A stretch of 40,942 nucleotides of DNA from positions 1 to 40,942 of the forward strand of contig JAALKR010000018.1 in NCBI GenBank assembly GCA_011087955.1, read 5' to 3'. The translations under genes were made by a program, and so were the position numbers. Under the pieces are notes generated by a model that worked only from the letters and a program-made list of their open reading frames with translations, did no database searches and was not told the origin of the DNA. Origin of the DNA: Oligoflexia bacterium (GTDB taxonomy: Bacteria > Bdellovibrionota > UBA1018 > CAIPTA01 > JAALKR01). Shown here piece after piece: positions 1-10,806 of this stretch. The first letter of the stretch is position 1. The number at the start of each line of letters is the position of its first letter.

Positions 1-11
1 TACTCATCCCA

Positions 12-1019
12 ATGGCAAAGAAAGAACCAAAGAAAACCTCCAAGAAACCAAGCCCGCCTCCTCATCAGATTCATGACGCTCTCTTTAACGAAATATTTAG
101 TAATAAGAGGTATGGACTAGATCTCTTCCGTTCCGTCCTGACGGACGCAGAGTTTAAACTCTTCAACTGGAAGACACTCAGGCCAGAGGTCACAGTGTTC
201 ACAGATGACAGGGGGGTAGAGCGAAAGATTGATTTGTTGTTCTCAGTTCGAGTCAAGGAGTCGAAGGAGGAGGTGCGTATGCTTTTTATTCTGGAGCATA
301 AAAGCTATCAGGATTCAAAAGTTCTCCATCAGATTCTGAGGTACCAAACTCTGGCTTATAATCGTTGGAACTGGAAGTATCCAGTGATTCCGATTCTCGT
401 CTATCATGGACGGGAGAAGCACTGGAAGGGGAGCTTAAAGTTTCAGGATTCTATTAAGGGCCTCACCCCTTTGCTCAAGCAGAAATCTGGAAAAAACATC
501 CTTAATTTCGACTGCAAGCTCTTGAATATTCACGATATTCACTTGTATGGCGGTTTGAGCAAGAAATTGATTTCTAGACCAATTTTACTTATAATGAGTA
601 GGATATGGAACATCAGCGACAGGAACATCCAGTCGATGTTCAAGATGTTCCAGGCAGCCCAAACGAATACGGGTCTAAGTCCAAAGGAGCGCCGAGACCT
701 TACGGAAAAGGCAGTGGACTACCTTCGTGCAAAAGACCCAAAAGTTACAGCTCGGATTGTTAGAATTGAAAAAGAGGTTGTAGAAGAGGAGTACAGAATT
801 ATGCCAGCATTACAATATTCTTTGGATAAGGAACGAGAGGCAGGTCACAAGGCAGGCATCGAGAAAGGCCGTGAGGAAGGCCTGGAGGCAGGCCGTCAGG
901 ATACTGCGCTGCGACTACTCGAAGAAGGAGTTGATGCGAAGATCATTTGTCGATGCACCGGGCTTACTCCTGAATCTGTAGAGAAATTGCGCAAAAAGAA
1001 CGACAGCGAAACGGAGTAA
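12..1019 (+). CDS. Rpn family recombination-promoting nuclease / putative transposase (YhgA-like, PD-(D/E)XK)
   Basis: 335 aa ORF; N-terminal 'HDALFNEIFS', 'IDLLFSVR...MLFILEHKSYQD' (D...ExK nuclease core), 'ILRYQTLAYNRW', and the C-terminal 'GIEKGREEGLEAGRQDTALRLLEEGVDAKIICRCTGLTPESVEKL' tail typical of Rpn proteins. Confidence 0.9.
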   Translation: MAKKEPKKTSKKPSPPPHQIHDALFNEIFSNKRYGLDLFRSVLTDAEFKLFNWKTLRPEVTVFTDDRGVERKIDLLFSVRVKESKEEVRMLFILEHKSYQDSKVLHQILRYQTLAYNRWNWKYPVIPILVYHGREKHWKGSLKFQDSIKGLTPLLKQKSGKNILNFDCKLLNIHDIHLYGGLSKKLISRPILLIMSRIWNISDRNIQSMFKMFQAAQTNTGLSPKERRDLTEKAVDYLRAKDPKVTARIVRIEKEVVEEEYRIMPALQYSLDKEREAGHKAGIEKGREEGLEAGRQDTALRLLEEGVDAKIICRCTGLTPESVEKLRKKNDSETE

Positions 1020-1147
1020 CCTGTGTACTTTCGCATAATTTTTCCATCTACTTTAGAGTGATGATTCGAATCGAGTTTTCTATGGTTTAGAGGGTTTAGA
1101 TAGTTTAGAAGCCAGAGTTTGCGGTAGATACAAGGAGACCAGACAAA

Positions 1148-1206
1148 GACGTAGCGAGGCGTACTAGAAGTACGTCGAAGCGAGGCTTTGTACGTCGAGC
1201 GAGGCT
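1148..1206. repeat. Short intergenic repeat cluster: AGCGAGGC x3 with TACGTC/GACGTA inverted and direct copies
   Basis: AGCGAGGC at 1153-1160, 1179-1186, 1198-1205; GTACGTCGA(A)GCGAGGCT twice; CGTACT-AGA-AGTACG hairpin at 1160-1174. Confidence 0.6.
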
Positions 1207-1270
1207 ATGGTGCAGTCGACACCGTAGATGCCGTGGAATCGGGTTTCTAATCGTTTTTTATAAGATCCTC

Positions 1271-1299
1271 TTGCATTAACCCTATATTTTTTATATACT
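1271..1299 (+). promoter_or_regulatory. Possible sigma-70 type promoter upstream of the AAA+/Fis regulator
   Basis: TTGCAT, 17-nt spacer, TATACT; -10 is 5/6 to consensus, -35 only 3/6. Confidence 0.3.
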
Positions 1300-1320
1300 G
1301 CTTCGCGTCTAACAAAGGGA

Positions 1321-3027
1321 ATGCCTATGCCTCTTGAGCAGCAACGCAAAGAACTTGAAATTAAGCATCGCCAGCAATTGGCTATGCTGAATGATGTGAG
1401 TAGCAAACTTCAGGGATTGATTGAGTCGGAGAATTTGTACAAGGAAATAGTGCATATTATTCAGGAACGGTTTCATTATTATCATAGTAGTCTGTGGACA
1501 GTGGACTCTATGCGCGCAGCTACGTTGCAGGCCCATAATGGTGACTATAAGCACATACTGAGTCCGGGCTTTGTTCTGAAAGACGAAGGTATTATCGGGC
1601 ACGTAATTAGTACAAACAAGCCCTATATTTCGAACGATATCTCCAAAGATCCGAATTTCTCTAGCCTAAAACTCCCCACGGAAACAAAGAGTTCACTCTG
1701 TGTCCCAGTGATGGGGGGCAAAGGCAAAATTAAAGCTCTAGTCAATATTGAATCGAGCCATGAGAATGAGTTTGATGATGAAGACTTGCATGTGATGGAA
1801 TCTGTAGCTTCGCTAGTTTCATTGGCACTGAATTCCGCACTTCTTTATAATGAGATCGATGATTTTAATAAGCACTTGAAAAAGACAATTGAAGAAAAGA
1901 CGTTAGAGCTGCGCAAAGCGCACGAACGAATTTTAGCGCAACAACGCCTATTGAAGAAAGAGAACCGTGCATTGCGGACAATTGTATCTAAGTCCTACAG
2001 TGACAAAGATATTCTCGGAAAGTCTCCTGCAATCACTTCACTTATATCGATGATTGATAAGATCGCACCGACAAGGGTTTCAGTTCTGATTCAAGGTGAA
2101 AGTGGCACCGGTAAAGAACTAGTAGCCCATCGAATCCATCAGCGCAGTGAGCGCTCGGATCGCCCATTCGTAGCAATCAACTGTGGAACGTTACAGGAAT
2201 CACTTCTAGAGAGTGAGCTTTTTGGCCACGAAAAGTGTGCATTCGCTGGCGCAATCAACCAAAAGATTGGTTTAGCTGAGACTGCCGACGGTGGAACTCT
2301 TTTCCTTGATGAGATTGGCGGGGTCTCACTTTCCTTACAAGCCAAGCTTCTACGCTTTATTCAGGAAAGTGAGCTATATCGCGTTGGCGGAAAGACGCCA
2401 ATCAAAGTGGATATTCGCATCCTCTCAGCAACGAATAAAGACCTAGAACAGGAAGTGCATAATGGAAAATTCCGCGAAGATTTATTTTACCGCCTGAATA
2501 CAATCACACTTCGCGTACCGCCCCTGCGTAAGCGGCCAGAAGATATTCCATTGCTAATCAATTACTTCCTGGAAAAATCGAATTTTGGTTCCCACCAAAT
2601 GCTTTCAGTTGAATCTAGAGCAATGGCCGCATTTCAGGCCTACAACTGGCCAGGAAACGTGCGCGAGCTACAAAACTCTATTGAGCGCCTAAAAATCTTG
2701 AGCGAAGGCGCCATTATTCACTTCGAAGATCTTCCGTTCAATATTCGTATGGCTAAACGAATCGCAGAAGGCAACACGAATAATACTATCACCCAAAGCA
2801 TAAAGCACATGACGCTGGAAGAGCTCGAGAAGAATCATATTTTGCAGATGCTCTCCTACCAGCAGGGCAATAAGACGAAGACTGCGAAGGTGCTCGGTAT
2901 CACAATTAAAACACTCTATAACAAATTACATCGTTACAGACTATTACAGCCCCAGGCAGAAAAGGATAGTAAGACCACCAGCCGCAAGAAAAATCCGGTG
3001 GCAGAAAAACCGTGGCCGACCCAATAA
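1321..3027 (+). CDS. GAF - AAA+ - Fis-type HTH transcriptional regulator (sigma-54 activator family, degenerate GAFTGA)
   Basis: Walker A GESGTGKE, Walker B GGTLFLDEIG, 'FREDLFYRLNTITLRVPPLRKRPEDIPLL', Fis HTH 'GNKTKTAKVLGITIKTLYNKLHRY', N-terminal GAF-like region. Confidence 0.93.
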   Translation: MPMPLEQQRKELEIKHRQQLAMLNDVSSKLQGLIESENLYKEIVHIIQERFHYYHSSLWTVDSMRAATLQAHNGDYKHILSPGFVLKDEGIIGHVISTNKPYISNDISKDPNFSSLKLPTETKSSLCVPVMGGKGKIKALVNIESSHENEFDDEDLHVMESVASLVSLALNSALLYNEIDDFNKHLKKTIEEKTLELRKAHERILAQQRLLKKENRALRTIVSKSYSDKDILGKSPAITSLISMIDKIAPTRVSVLIQGESGTGKELVAHRIHQRSERSDRPFVAINCGTLQESLLESELFGHEKCAFAGAINQKIGLAETADGGTLFLDEIGGVSLSLQAKLLRFIQESELYRVGGKTPIKVDIRILSATNKDLEQEVHNGKFREDLFYRLNTITLRVPPLRKRPEDIPLLINYFLEKSNFGSHQMLSVESRAMAAFQAYNWPGNVRELQNSIERLKILSEGAIIHFEDLPFNIRMAKRIAEGNTNNTITQSIKHMTLEELEKNHILQMLSYQQGNKTKTAKVLGITIKTLYNKLHRYRLLQPQAEKDSKTTSRKKNPVAEKPWPTQ

Positions 3028-3065
3028 TTTTTTTGTGGTAAGGTACATGAGACATAGAAGAGAAA

Positions 3066-3299
3066 GTGATGACAACAATGAATAAGAAGGCAACAGAAAA
3101 AAAAATGGAAGCAAAGAATACAACGAAAGCTAAAGGATCCGCTGGGGTTCCAAAGAACTTCCGTCAGCAAGCGGATATCGAGTCATTCTACCGATTTGTC
3201 TATGAAAATGACCTTCGCAACGAGGCTGTGCAGATTTTTCGTGAGACTAGAGCGCAAAAAGTTGCGCTTAAGGTCGCTAAAAATCGTTTGAAGCACTGA
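3066..3299 (+). CDS. Small basic hypothetical protein (77 aa)
   Basis: ORF between two colinear genes; Lys-rich N-terminus then 'NFRQQADIESFYRFVYENDLRNEAVQIFRETRAQK'; no family recognised. Confidence 0.65.
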   Translation: MMTTMNKKATEKKMEAKNTTKAKGSAGVPKNFRQQADIESFYRFVYENDLRNEAVQIFRETRAQKVALKVAKNRLKH

Positions 3300-3311
3300 G
3301 GACTTCCTCGG

Positions 3312-4269
3312 ATGAATAAGGTACGCCTTCTAATTACCGATGGATTTTCATCGGACGGCTTGGCTAAACTTGGAAAATTCGATCTATTTGAAGTAGATCT
3401 CAATAAAGGCCTGGACGAAGCCGAAGCCGCCAATAAAATTAAAAATGCAGATGCAATGATTATCCGTAGCGCTACCAAGCTCAAAGGAGCTTTGCTAGAT
3501 GCAGGAGCGGATTTAAAGGCAATCGTACGCGCAGGGAGTGGTGTGGACAATATCGACGTAAGCGCTGCCTCCCAAATGGGCATTTATGTTTTTAATACTC
3601 CTGGCGCAAACAATAACGCTGTTGTCGAACTAACCATTGGATACCTCTTTAGCTTGCTGCGCGAATTACCTCGATGCGCTAGCGGTATGAAGGCCGGCAA
3701 ATGGGAAAAGAAAGCACTAGTTGGAGGCGAGGTGCAAGGCCGCACGATTGGCCTCATTGGGCTCGGGGCGATTGGAGCTAGCGTAGCTAAGAAAGTTAAA
3801 GCACTAGGAATGCGCGTGATCGGCTTTGATCCGAGAGCAAAAGAACTCGGCGCGAACTCGTTCTTAGATGAAGTCTGTGAATCCGTAGATGATGTTTTTA
3901 AGAGCTCCAACATGGTCACATTGCACTTGCCGGCTATCGAGTCCACAAAGAATTCGATTGGTAAAGCTCAGTTTGACTTAATGGAGAACGGATCTTATTT
4001 GGTCAATTGTGCTCGTGGTGGAATTGTTGTGGAAAAGGACGTGATCGCTGCCTTAGACAGTGGGAAACTAGCTGGCGCAGCATTCGACGTATTCGAAACT
4101 GAGCCAGTTTCTAAAAATGACCCACTAGTTATGCATGAAAAGGTTATTAGTTCTCCACATATTGGAGCCGCAACAAATGAAAGTCAGAAAAAAGTAGCAT
4201 TGATGGCAGTTGAAAGACTGGTTGGCTTCTTTAAGGACAATCAATCTGAATGTGCTTTAAACTCAGACT

Positions 4270-4286
<17 letters not shown>
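3312..4286 (+). CDS. serA: D-3-phosphoglycerate dehydrogenase, short form without ACT domain
   Basis: 2-hydroxyacid dehydrogenase motifs GLIGLGAIGASVAKKVKALGMRVIGFDP, NCARGGIV, DVFETEP, SSPHIGAAT. Confidence 0.88.
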
Positions 4287-5606
<1,320 letters not shown>

Positions 5607-5609
5607 CAA

Positions 5610-6386
5610 TCATTCGCTGTTATCTTTGACGTTCGTGACTACAATTTCAACTCGCCGATTTTTTGCGCGCCCTGCGGCCGTAGAATTGTCGGCGATTGGT
5701 CTTCCATCTGCCCATCCAGCAGCAGAAACTCGTCTAGCCGGCACCTTATAACGAGCGCTTAGATACCGGACTAACCATGCAGCCCGAACCGCTGAAAGCT
5801 CCCAATTTGTCTCGAATTGATCACTAACCCTACCCTCAGTCGGGTTGTGATCAGTGTGACCTTCAATCCTAAGCAGTCGTTTAGATGGAATGATTGCTTC
5901 GAAAATTTTATTAAACACTGGTAAATATTTTAGATTAACGCTTGTCTGGCCTTCACTGTAGATGGCGTTCGCTGAAAGGCGAATAACCAAACCTCGCTCA
6001 TCATAAACCAGTTCCAAGAGTTCTTTCATGTCCGTAGTCTGCAGTTGATACTCTAATGAATCTTCAATTCGCTCAGCAATCTCTTTAAGTTCTGGTGACG
6101 GCGCTGGCTGAGCATTCGTGTAGCCCATCTGCTTGGCCACAATATGGCCTCTCTGTGCGGATGGTGTTGAAAATACTTGTACTGTCTTCCCTGTACCTAA
6201 GTCCATCCTTCCAGATGAGCCGGTGAAACTACGCTCGATAGATTCTACAATTTGCTTGATCTTAGCCTTGTCCTGGTTGGCCATTGCATACATTACCACA
6301 AAGAACGCAAATAGAAGAGTGATGAAGTCCGCGTATGAAATCATCCAACGTTCGAGATTAACGCGCTCCGGATCTTTCTTTCTCAT
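5610..6386 (-). CDS. motB: Flagellar motor stator protein MotB/MotD type (OmpA C-terminal domain)
   Basis: ERWMISYADFITLLFAFFVVMYA N-terminal TM with conserved Asp; C-terminal LLRIEGHTDHNP...NWELSAVRAAWLVRYL. Confidence 0.95.
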   Translation of the reverse strand: MRKKDPERVNLERWMISYADFITLLFAFFVVMYAMANQDKAKIKQIVESIERSFTGSSGRMDLGTGKTVQVFSTPSAQRGHIVAKQMGYTNAQPAPSPELKEIAERIEDSLEYQLQTTDMKELLELVYDERGLVIRLSANAIYSEGQTSVNLKYLPVFNKIFEAIIPSKRLLRIEGHTDHNPTEGRVSDQFETNWELSAVRAAWLVRYLSARYKVPARRVSAAGWADGRPIADNSTAAGRAKNRRVEIVVTNVKDNSE

Positions 6387-7159
6387 ATATCTTCTTCAAT
6401 TTCACGCAAACTAGGATCAAGGAAGACTTCTAGTTTTTCTTTGAGAAAATGTGGGTTGAGCCCTTCCTGGATACCTGCAATCCCAAGCTTAATTACTTCA
6501 GCTCGCATTGCAATTAACTCGGCCTTGCGCCTCAGCTTTGTACCCATCGGGATGAAAATTAGGTTCGCAAACCCCACACCATAGATTGTTGCAATGAAAG
6601 CAACCGCAATACCGGGGCCAATCAGATCTGGATTGTCTAGATTACGCATCACGAAGATAAGGCCAAGCACCGCGCCGATAATTCCAACCGTTGGTGAGTA
6701 AGCACCGTACCCTTCGGTAAAAGCCTTTGCGCAGGCCTGAAGATCGTCCATCTCCACATAAGCTTCTGTTTCCAAAATTTCTTTTACTGTATCCGGTTCA
6801 AATCCATCAATTACATATTTTAAGGATTTCTTAAGCTGTGGATCCTCAATTGATCCACGTACACCCTCAATAGCCAGCACACCCTCTTTACGAGCAAGAG
6901 TGGCAACTCTTACAATTTCTTCAACCAGTGGGCGGTAGTCCATGTCTACATTGTTAAAGATAACTTTGGAACCTTGGCCTAGCGCTCTCTTGATATCTTG
7001 TGATGGGAAACTAAGTAATACTGCACCAGTCGAACCACCAAATACGATGAGTAAGGCTGTTGGGCTCCAAACAGCACTCATAGGAAGATGTTCAAAGTGG
7101 GCGCCAAGTAAAATTGAAGCAACTCCCAGAATCAGTCCCCCGATAGACGTGATGTCCAT
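6383..7159 (-). CDS. motA: Flagellar motor stator protein MotA
   Basis: MotA family: MDITSIGGLILGVASILLG, FTEGYGAYSPTVGIIGAVLGLIFVM, AFIATIYGVGFANLIFIPMGTKLR; overlaps motB start. Confidence 0.96.
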   Translation of the reverse strand: MDITSIGGLILGVASILLGAHFEHLPMSAVWSPTALLIVFGGSTGAVLLSFPSQDIKRALGQGSKVIFNNVDMDYRPLVEEIVRVATLARKEGVLAIEGVRGSIEDPQLKKSLKYVIDGFEPDTVKEILETEAYVEMDDLQACAKAFTEGYGAYSPTVGIIGAVLGLIFVMRNLDNPDLIGPGIAVAFIATIYGVGFANLIFIPMGTKLRRKAELIAMRAEVIKLGIAGIQEGLNPHFLKEKLEVFLDPSLREIEEDI

Positions 7160-7161
7160 TA

Positions 7162-7359
7162 CTAAGGACTCCTCTCCACGAACCCAATTCGTTTAAATTC
7201 AGCAACTTTCTGCATAATTTCTGCAATCGACTCTCGAACCATCATCTTTCCATTATCACCAATTAACGTGATTAATGTGTCCGGAGTGCTTTCAATGAGC
7301 TTAATTTGTTCTGCATTGAGCAGAAACTCTTTATTGTTTAAGCGATGAAGTAGAATCAT
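7162..7359 (-). CDS. flbD: Flagellar FlbD family protein
   Basis: 65 aa MILLHRLNNKEFLLNAEQIKLIESTPDTLITLI; directly upstream of motA. Confidence 0.93.
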   Translation of the reverse strand: MILLHRLNNKEFLLNAEQIKLIESTPDTLITLIGDNGKMMVRESIAEIMQKVAEFKRIGFVERSP

Positions 7360-7482
7360 TTCCTATGATTGTATCAATCTTTAGTAATTTTCCAACCTAT
7401 GATTTGTAAATGGGCTAGCAGTGAAACACGTGGATAAGGAAATCTCTGACTTGATTAAGTATGCCGTGGTAAGAGGGAATTC

Positions 7483-9558
7483 ATGGATAAGTTCAAGCTT
7501 AGTACAAAATTTACACCCAAAGGAGATCAGCCACAGGCAATTGATTCCTTATGCTCAGGTATTGAGAGCGGTCAAAAACACCAAGTCCTTCTCGGAGTTA
7601 CTGGCTCCGGTAAAACCTTTACTCTAGCGAACGTAATTGCCCGACTAAACCGCCCCTGCCTAGTTGCTGCTCCCAATAAGACCTTAGCTGCTCAATTGTT
7701 CGAAGAGTTTCAGCTCTTCTTTCCAGAGAATATGGTTCAGTATTTCGTCTCCTATTATGATTACTACCAACCGGAAGCTTACATTGCATCGACTGGTACA
7801 TTCATCGAGAAGGATGCTCAGATCAATGAAGAAATTGATCGACTACGTCACGCTGCAACTTTTTCCCTATTGTCCAGAAAAGACGTAATTGTCGTTACCA
7901 GCGTCTCCTTCATTTATGGCCTTGGGTCTCCGGAGCTATATAATAGTTTGCACGTCGATCTTTTGGTCGGAACGGAGATTAAACGCAAAGAGCTTCTAAA
8001 TCAATTAGTAGAACTGCAATACCAAAGAAATGACGTGGACTTTACCCGTGGATCTTTTCGTGTACGTGGTGATGTGGTGGAAGTCTATCCCGCCTATGCC
8101 GATGAAGTTGCAATTCGCATCGAATTGTTTGGAGATGAGATTGACTCTATCACCCAAGTGGACCCGCTCCGCGGCTTACCCTTAGGCAAACTCAATCGCA
8201 TTTCGATTTTTCCTGCCTCTCATTATGTAACCGAAGCAGAAACACGCAAACGCGCAATACATACAATTCAAGATGAATTGCAACAACGTCTAACAGAGCT
8301 AGACTCTTTAGGTAAAACCGTGGAATCGAAACGCATCGAGCAACGCACATTGTATGACGTGGAGATGATGCAAGAAATTGGCTATTGCCAGGGAATTGAA
8401 AACTACTCTCGGCATTTAGATGGTCGAAGTACCGGTGAGCCGCCTCCGACGCTTCTAAATTATTTTCCTGAAGATTTTTTAATGGTTTTAGATGAGAGTC
8501 ACGTAACTGTTCCTCAGATTGGTGGAATGTACCGCGGTGACCGTGCCCGTAAATCCAGCTTAGTAGAGCATGGATTCCGCCTACCAAGCGCTTTGGACAA
8601 TCGCCCTTTAAGCTTCGAAGAATTTGAAAAGAATGTAACAAATCGTGCCTCGGGTATAGTCTATGTTTCGGCAACTCCAGCCGCATATGAATTGCAAAAA
8701 GCAGAGGGAGAGATTGTCGAGCAAATCATTCGTCCAACTGGTTTACTCGACCCAATCATTCATGTACGTCCAGCCACGGATCAAGTAGATAATTTGGTAA
8801 ATGAAATAGTAAAGCGCACGGAAGGGATTGAACCTGCGGATCGTAGTCGAATCCTAGTGACGGTTCTAACAAAGAAGTTCGCTGAAGATTTAACTACATT
8901 TATGTTAAACAAAAAAATCCGCGTAAAATATCTCCATTCAGATATTGAGACTTTAGAAAGAATAGAAATTTTACGCGACCTCCGTATGGGATTATTCGAC
9001 GTGCTTGTTGGTATTAACTTGCTTCGAGAAGGCCTTGATTTGCCAGAAGTGTCTCTAGTGGGAATTATGGATGCTGATAAAGAAGGATTTTTGCGCTCGG
9101 AACGATCTCTTATTCAAACAATCGGTCGTGCTGCTAGAAACCAAGAAGGGACGGTAATCCTCTATGCAGACAAGATAACAGGCTCGATGGATAAGGCGAT
9201 AACCGAGACGAAGCGAAGGCGCAAGATCCAAGAAAAATATAATGCTGAACATGGAATTACGCCAAAAACCATTCGCAAGAGCATCGGCATCGGTCCTAGA
9301 GGCGCAATCAAAGAGTCAGAAAATTCCGGTCGTGGCTCGATCAAAGAGTCGGATGAGTCTTGGGTGGAGGCCAATGCAGTACTCGATGAATTTCCGAACC
9401 TCAAATCTTTGGACGATGTTCGCAAAGCCACCAATAAATGGCATGAAGCAATGCTAGACGCTGCCCGTGAGCGGGAGTTCGAAGAAGCAGCTCGACTGCG
9501 GGATCGTGTGAAGCGCTTAAAACAATTGGAGCTAAAGCTTCTCGAATCAAAGTCTTAA
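7483..9558 (+). CDS. uvrB: Excinuclease ABC subunit UvrB
   Basis: [42 protein letters not shown]-terminal UVR domain [18 protein letters not shown]. Confidence 0.99.
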   Translation: MDKFKLSTKFTPKGDQPQAIDSLCSGIESGQKHQVLLGVTGSGKTFTLANVIARLNRPCLVAAPNKTLAAQLFEEFQLFFPENMVQYFVSYYDYYQPEAYIASTGTFIEKDAQINEEIDRLRHAATFSLLSRKDVIVVTSVSFIYGLGSPELYNSLHVDLLVGTEIKRKELLNQLVELQYQRNDVDFTRGSFRVRGDVVEVYPAYADEVAIRIELFGDEIDSITQVDPLRGLPLGKLNRISIFPASHYVTEAETRKRAIHTIQDELQQRLTELDSLGKTVESKRIEQRTLYDVEMMQEIGYCQGIENYSRHLDGRSTGEPPPTLLNYFPEDFLMVLDESHVTVPQIGGMYRGDRARKSSLVEHGFRLPSALDNRPLSFEEFEKNVTNRASGIVYVSATPAAYELQKAEGEIVEQIIRPTGLLDPIIHVRPATDQVDNLVNEIVKRTEGIEPADRSRILVTVLTKKFAEDLTTFMLNKKIRVKYLHSDIETLERIEILRDLRMGLFDVLVGINLLREGLDLPEVSLVGIMDADKEGFLRSERSLIQTIGRAARNQEGTVILYADKITGSMDKAITETKRRRKIQEKYNAEHGITPKTIRKSIGIGPRGAIKESENSGRGSIKESDESWVEANAVLDEFPNLKSLDDVRKATNKWHEAMLDAAREREFEEAARLRDRVKRLKQLELKLLESKS
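9301..9357 (+). repeat. 33-bp (11-aa) imperfect tandem repeat within the uvrB linker
   Basis: Encodes [11 protein letters not shown] / [11 protein letters not shown]; period 33 bp. Confidence 0.65.
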
Positions 9559-10757
9559 TCTTCTTCGAGGTCCGAAGAGTCATAATAGACAAACTCATCG
9601 TTCTTATAGTTTCGTAGCACAACCTTATTGCCTTTGCGCTCTTTTACATACTCTGGAATCAATGGAATTTTTCCGCCACCGCCCGGGCCATCCACTACAT
9701 AGTGAGGAACGGCCATACCGGAAGTCCAACCACGAAGATTCTCGATGATTTCCAATCCTTTCTCTACTGGAGTGCGAAAATGCGAAATCCCCTGAGCCAA
9801 GTCACATTGGAAGATATAATACGGGCGAACCCGCATCATAAGTAATTTATGATTAAGCTCTTTTACAATCCCAGGGTCATCGTTAATGCCTTTTAGCAGC
9901 ACCATCTGGTTATTAATCATACAACCCGCATCTGCAAGGCGAGCACAGGCCTCAAATGCTTCTGCTGTACATTCCTTTGGATGATTGAAATGTGTATGTA
10001 CAAATACTGGCTGATGCTTGCGGATCATCTGAATAAAGTCGTCATTTATTCGTTGTGGGAGCGTAACCATATTCCGCGTCCCGAGGCGAAACACCTCAAT
10101 ATGATCCATGCTCCTTAGCTCGCCCATAATATAATCAAGACGTTCATCACTATTGGACAGAGGATCTCCTCCAGAAATCACGACGTCTCGAATCTCCGGA
10201 TGGTTACGGATATAGTCCAAACCGACTTCCAACTGTTTCTTTTGAGCAGCAGAAGAAGGGTCTGAAACTTTACGCTTACGCGTGCAATGCCGACAATACA
10301 TGGCGCAGTTGTGGGTCGTATAAAAAAGAACACGATCTGGGTAACGGTGCGTGACGCCAGGTACGGGCATATCTTTTTCTTCACCAAGCGGGTCTTCTAA
10401 ATCAGTCACATCAATCGTTAGCTCACCCATCTTCGGCACGGACTGCATACGAATTGGACAATTTGGATCGTCTGGATCCATTAGTGCCGCATAGTAGGGA
10501 GTGATCGACATATTAAACATCTCGACTGAGCCCTCATAGGCTTTTCGCTCATCGTCGGTTACATTGATTACCTTTTCAAGCTGTTCCAGCGTACGCACGC
10601 GATTGCGTTGCTGCCACATCCAGTTGCTCCAGTCTTTCTCCGAAACATCTTGCCAAATTTTGCCTCGATCCACACTCGGGAAACGCTTCGTAATGCGTTC
10701 ATTGACTGGGTTTAAAACTTGTTTAGGTGCTGTTTCCTTTTTTGTATTGCCTACCAT
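9555..10757 (-). CDS. kamA: L-lysine 2,3-aminomutase (radical SAM)
   Basis: Radical SAM CxxxCxxC as '[13 protein letters not shown]', [42 protein letters not shown] (PLP lysine; both substrate Asp contexts present). Confidence 0.93.
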   Translation of the reverse strand: MVGNTKKETAPKQVLNPVNERITKRFPSVDRGKIWQDVSEKDWSNWMWQQRNRVRTLEQLEKVINVTDDERKAYEGSVEMFNMSITPYYAALMDPDDPNCPIRMQSVPKMGELTIDVTDLEDPLGEEKDMPVPGVTHRYPDRVLFYTTHNCAMYCRHCTRKRKVSDPSSAAQKKQLEVGLDYIRNHPEIRDVVISGGDPLSNSDERLDYIMGELRSMDHIEVFRLGTRNMVTLPQRINDDFIQMIRKHQPVFVHTHFNHPKECTAEAFEACARLADAGCMINNQMVLLKGINDDPGIVKELNHKLLMMRVRPYYIFQCDLAQGISHFRTPVEKGLEIIENLRGWTSGMAVPHYVVDGPGGGGKIPLIPEYVKERKGNKVVLRNYKNDEFVYYDSSDLEED

Positions 10758-10806
10758 GCCGTCACCTCAAGCTGACTGATTTGTGTCAACTTTGTAAACT
10801 GTCCTA

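Noticed and set aside
1062-1075. GATTCGAATC, resembling a tRNA T-arm
   Set aside because: No flanking acceptor, D or anticodon stems can be drawn around it; simply a palindrome.
8192-8686. 164-aa ORF antisense to uvrB
   Set aside because: Lies wholly within a confident uvrB reading frame; Cys/His/Leu-rich shadow composition and no recognisable domain.
9162-9434. 90-aa ORF antisense to uvrB 3' end
   Set aside because: Overlaps conserved coding sequence; no independent evidence.
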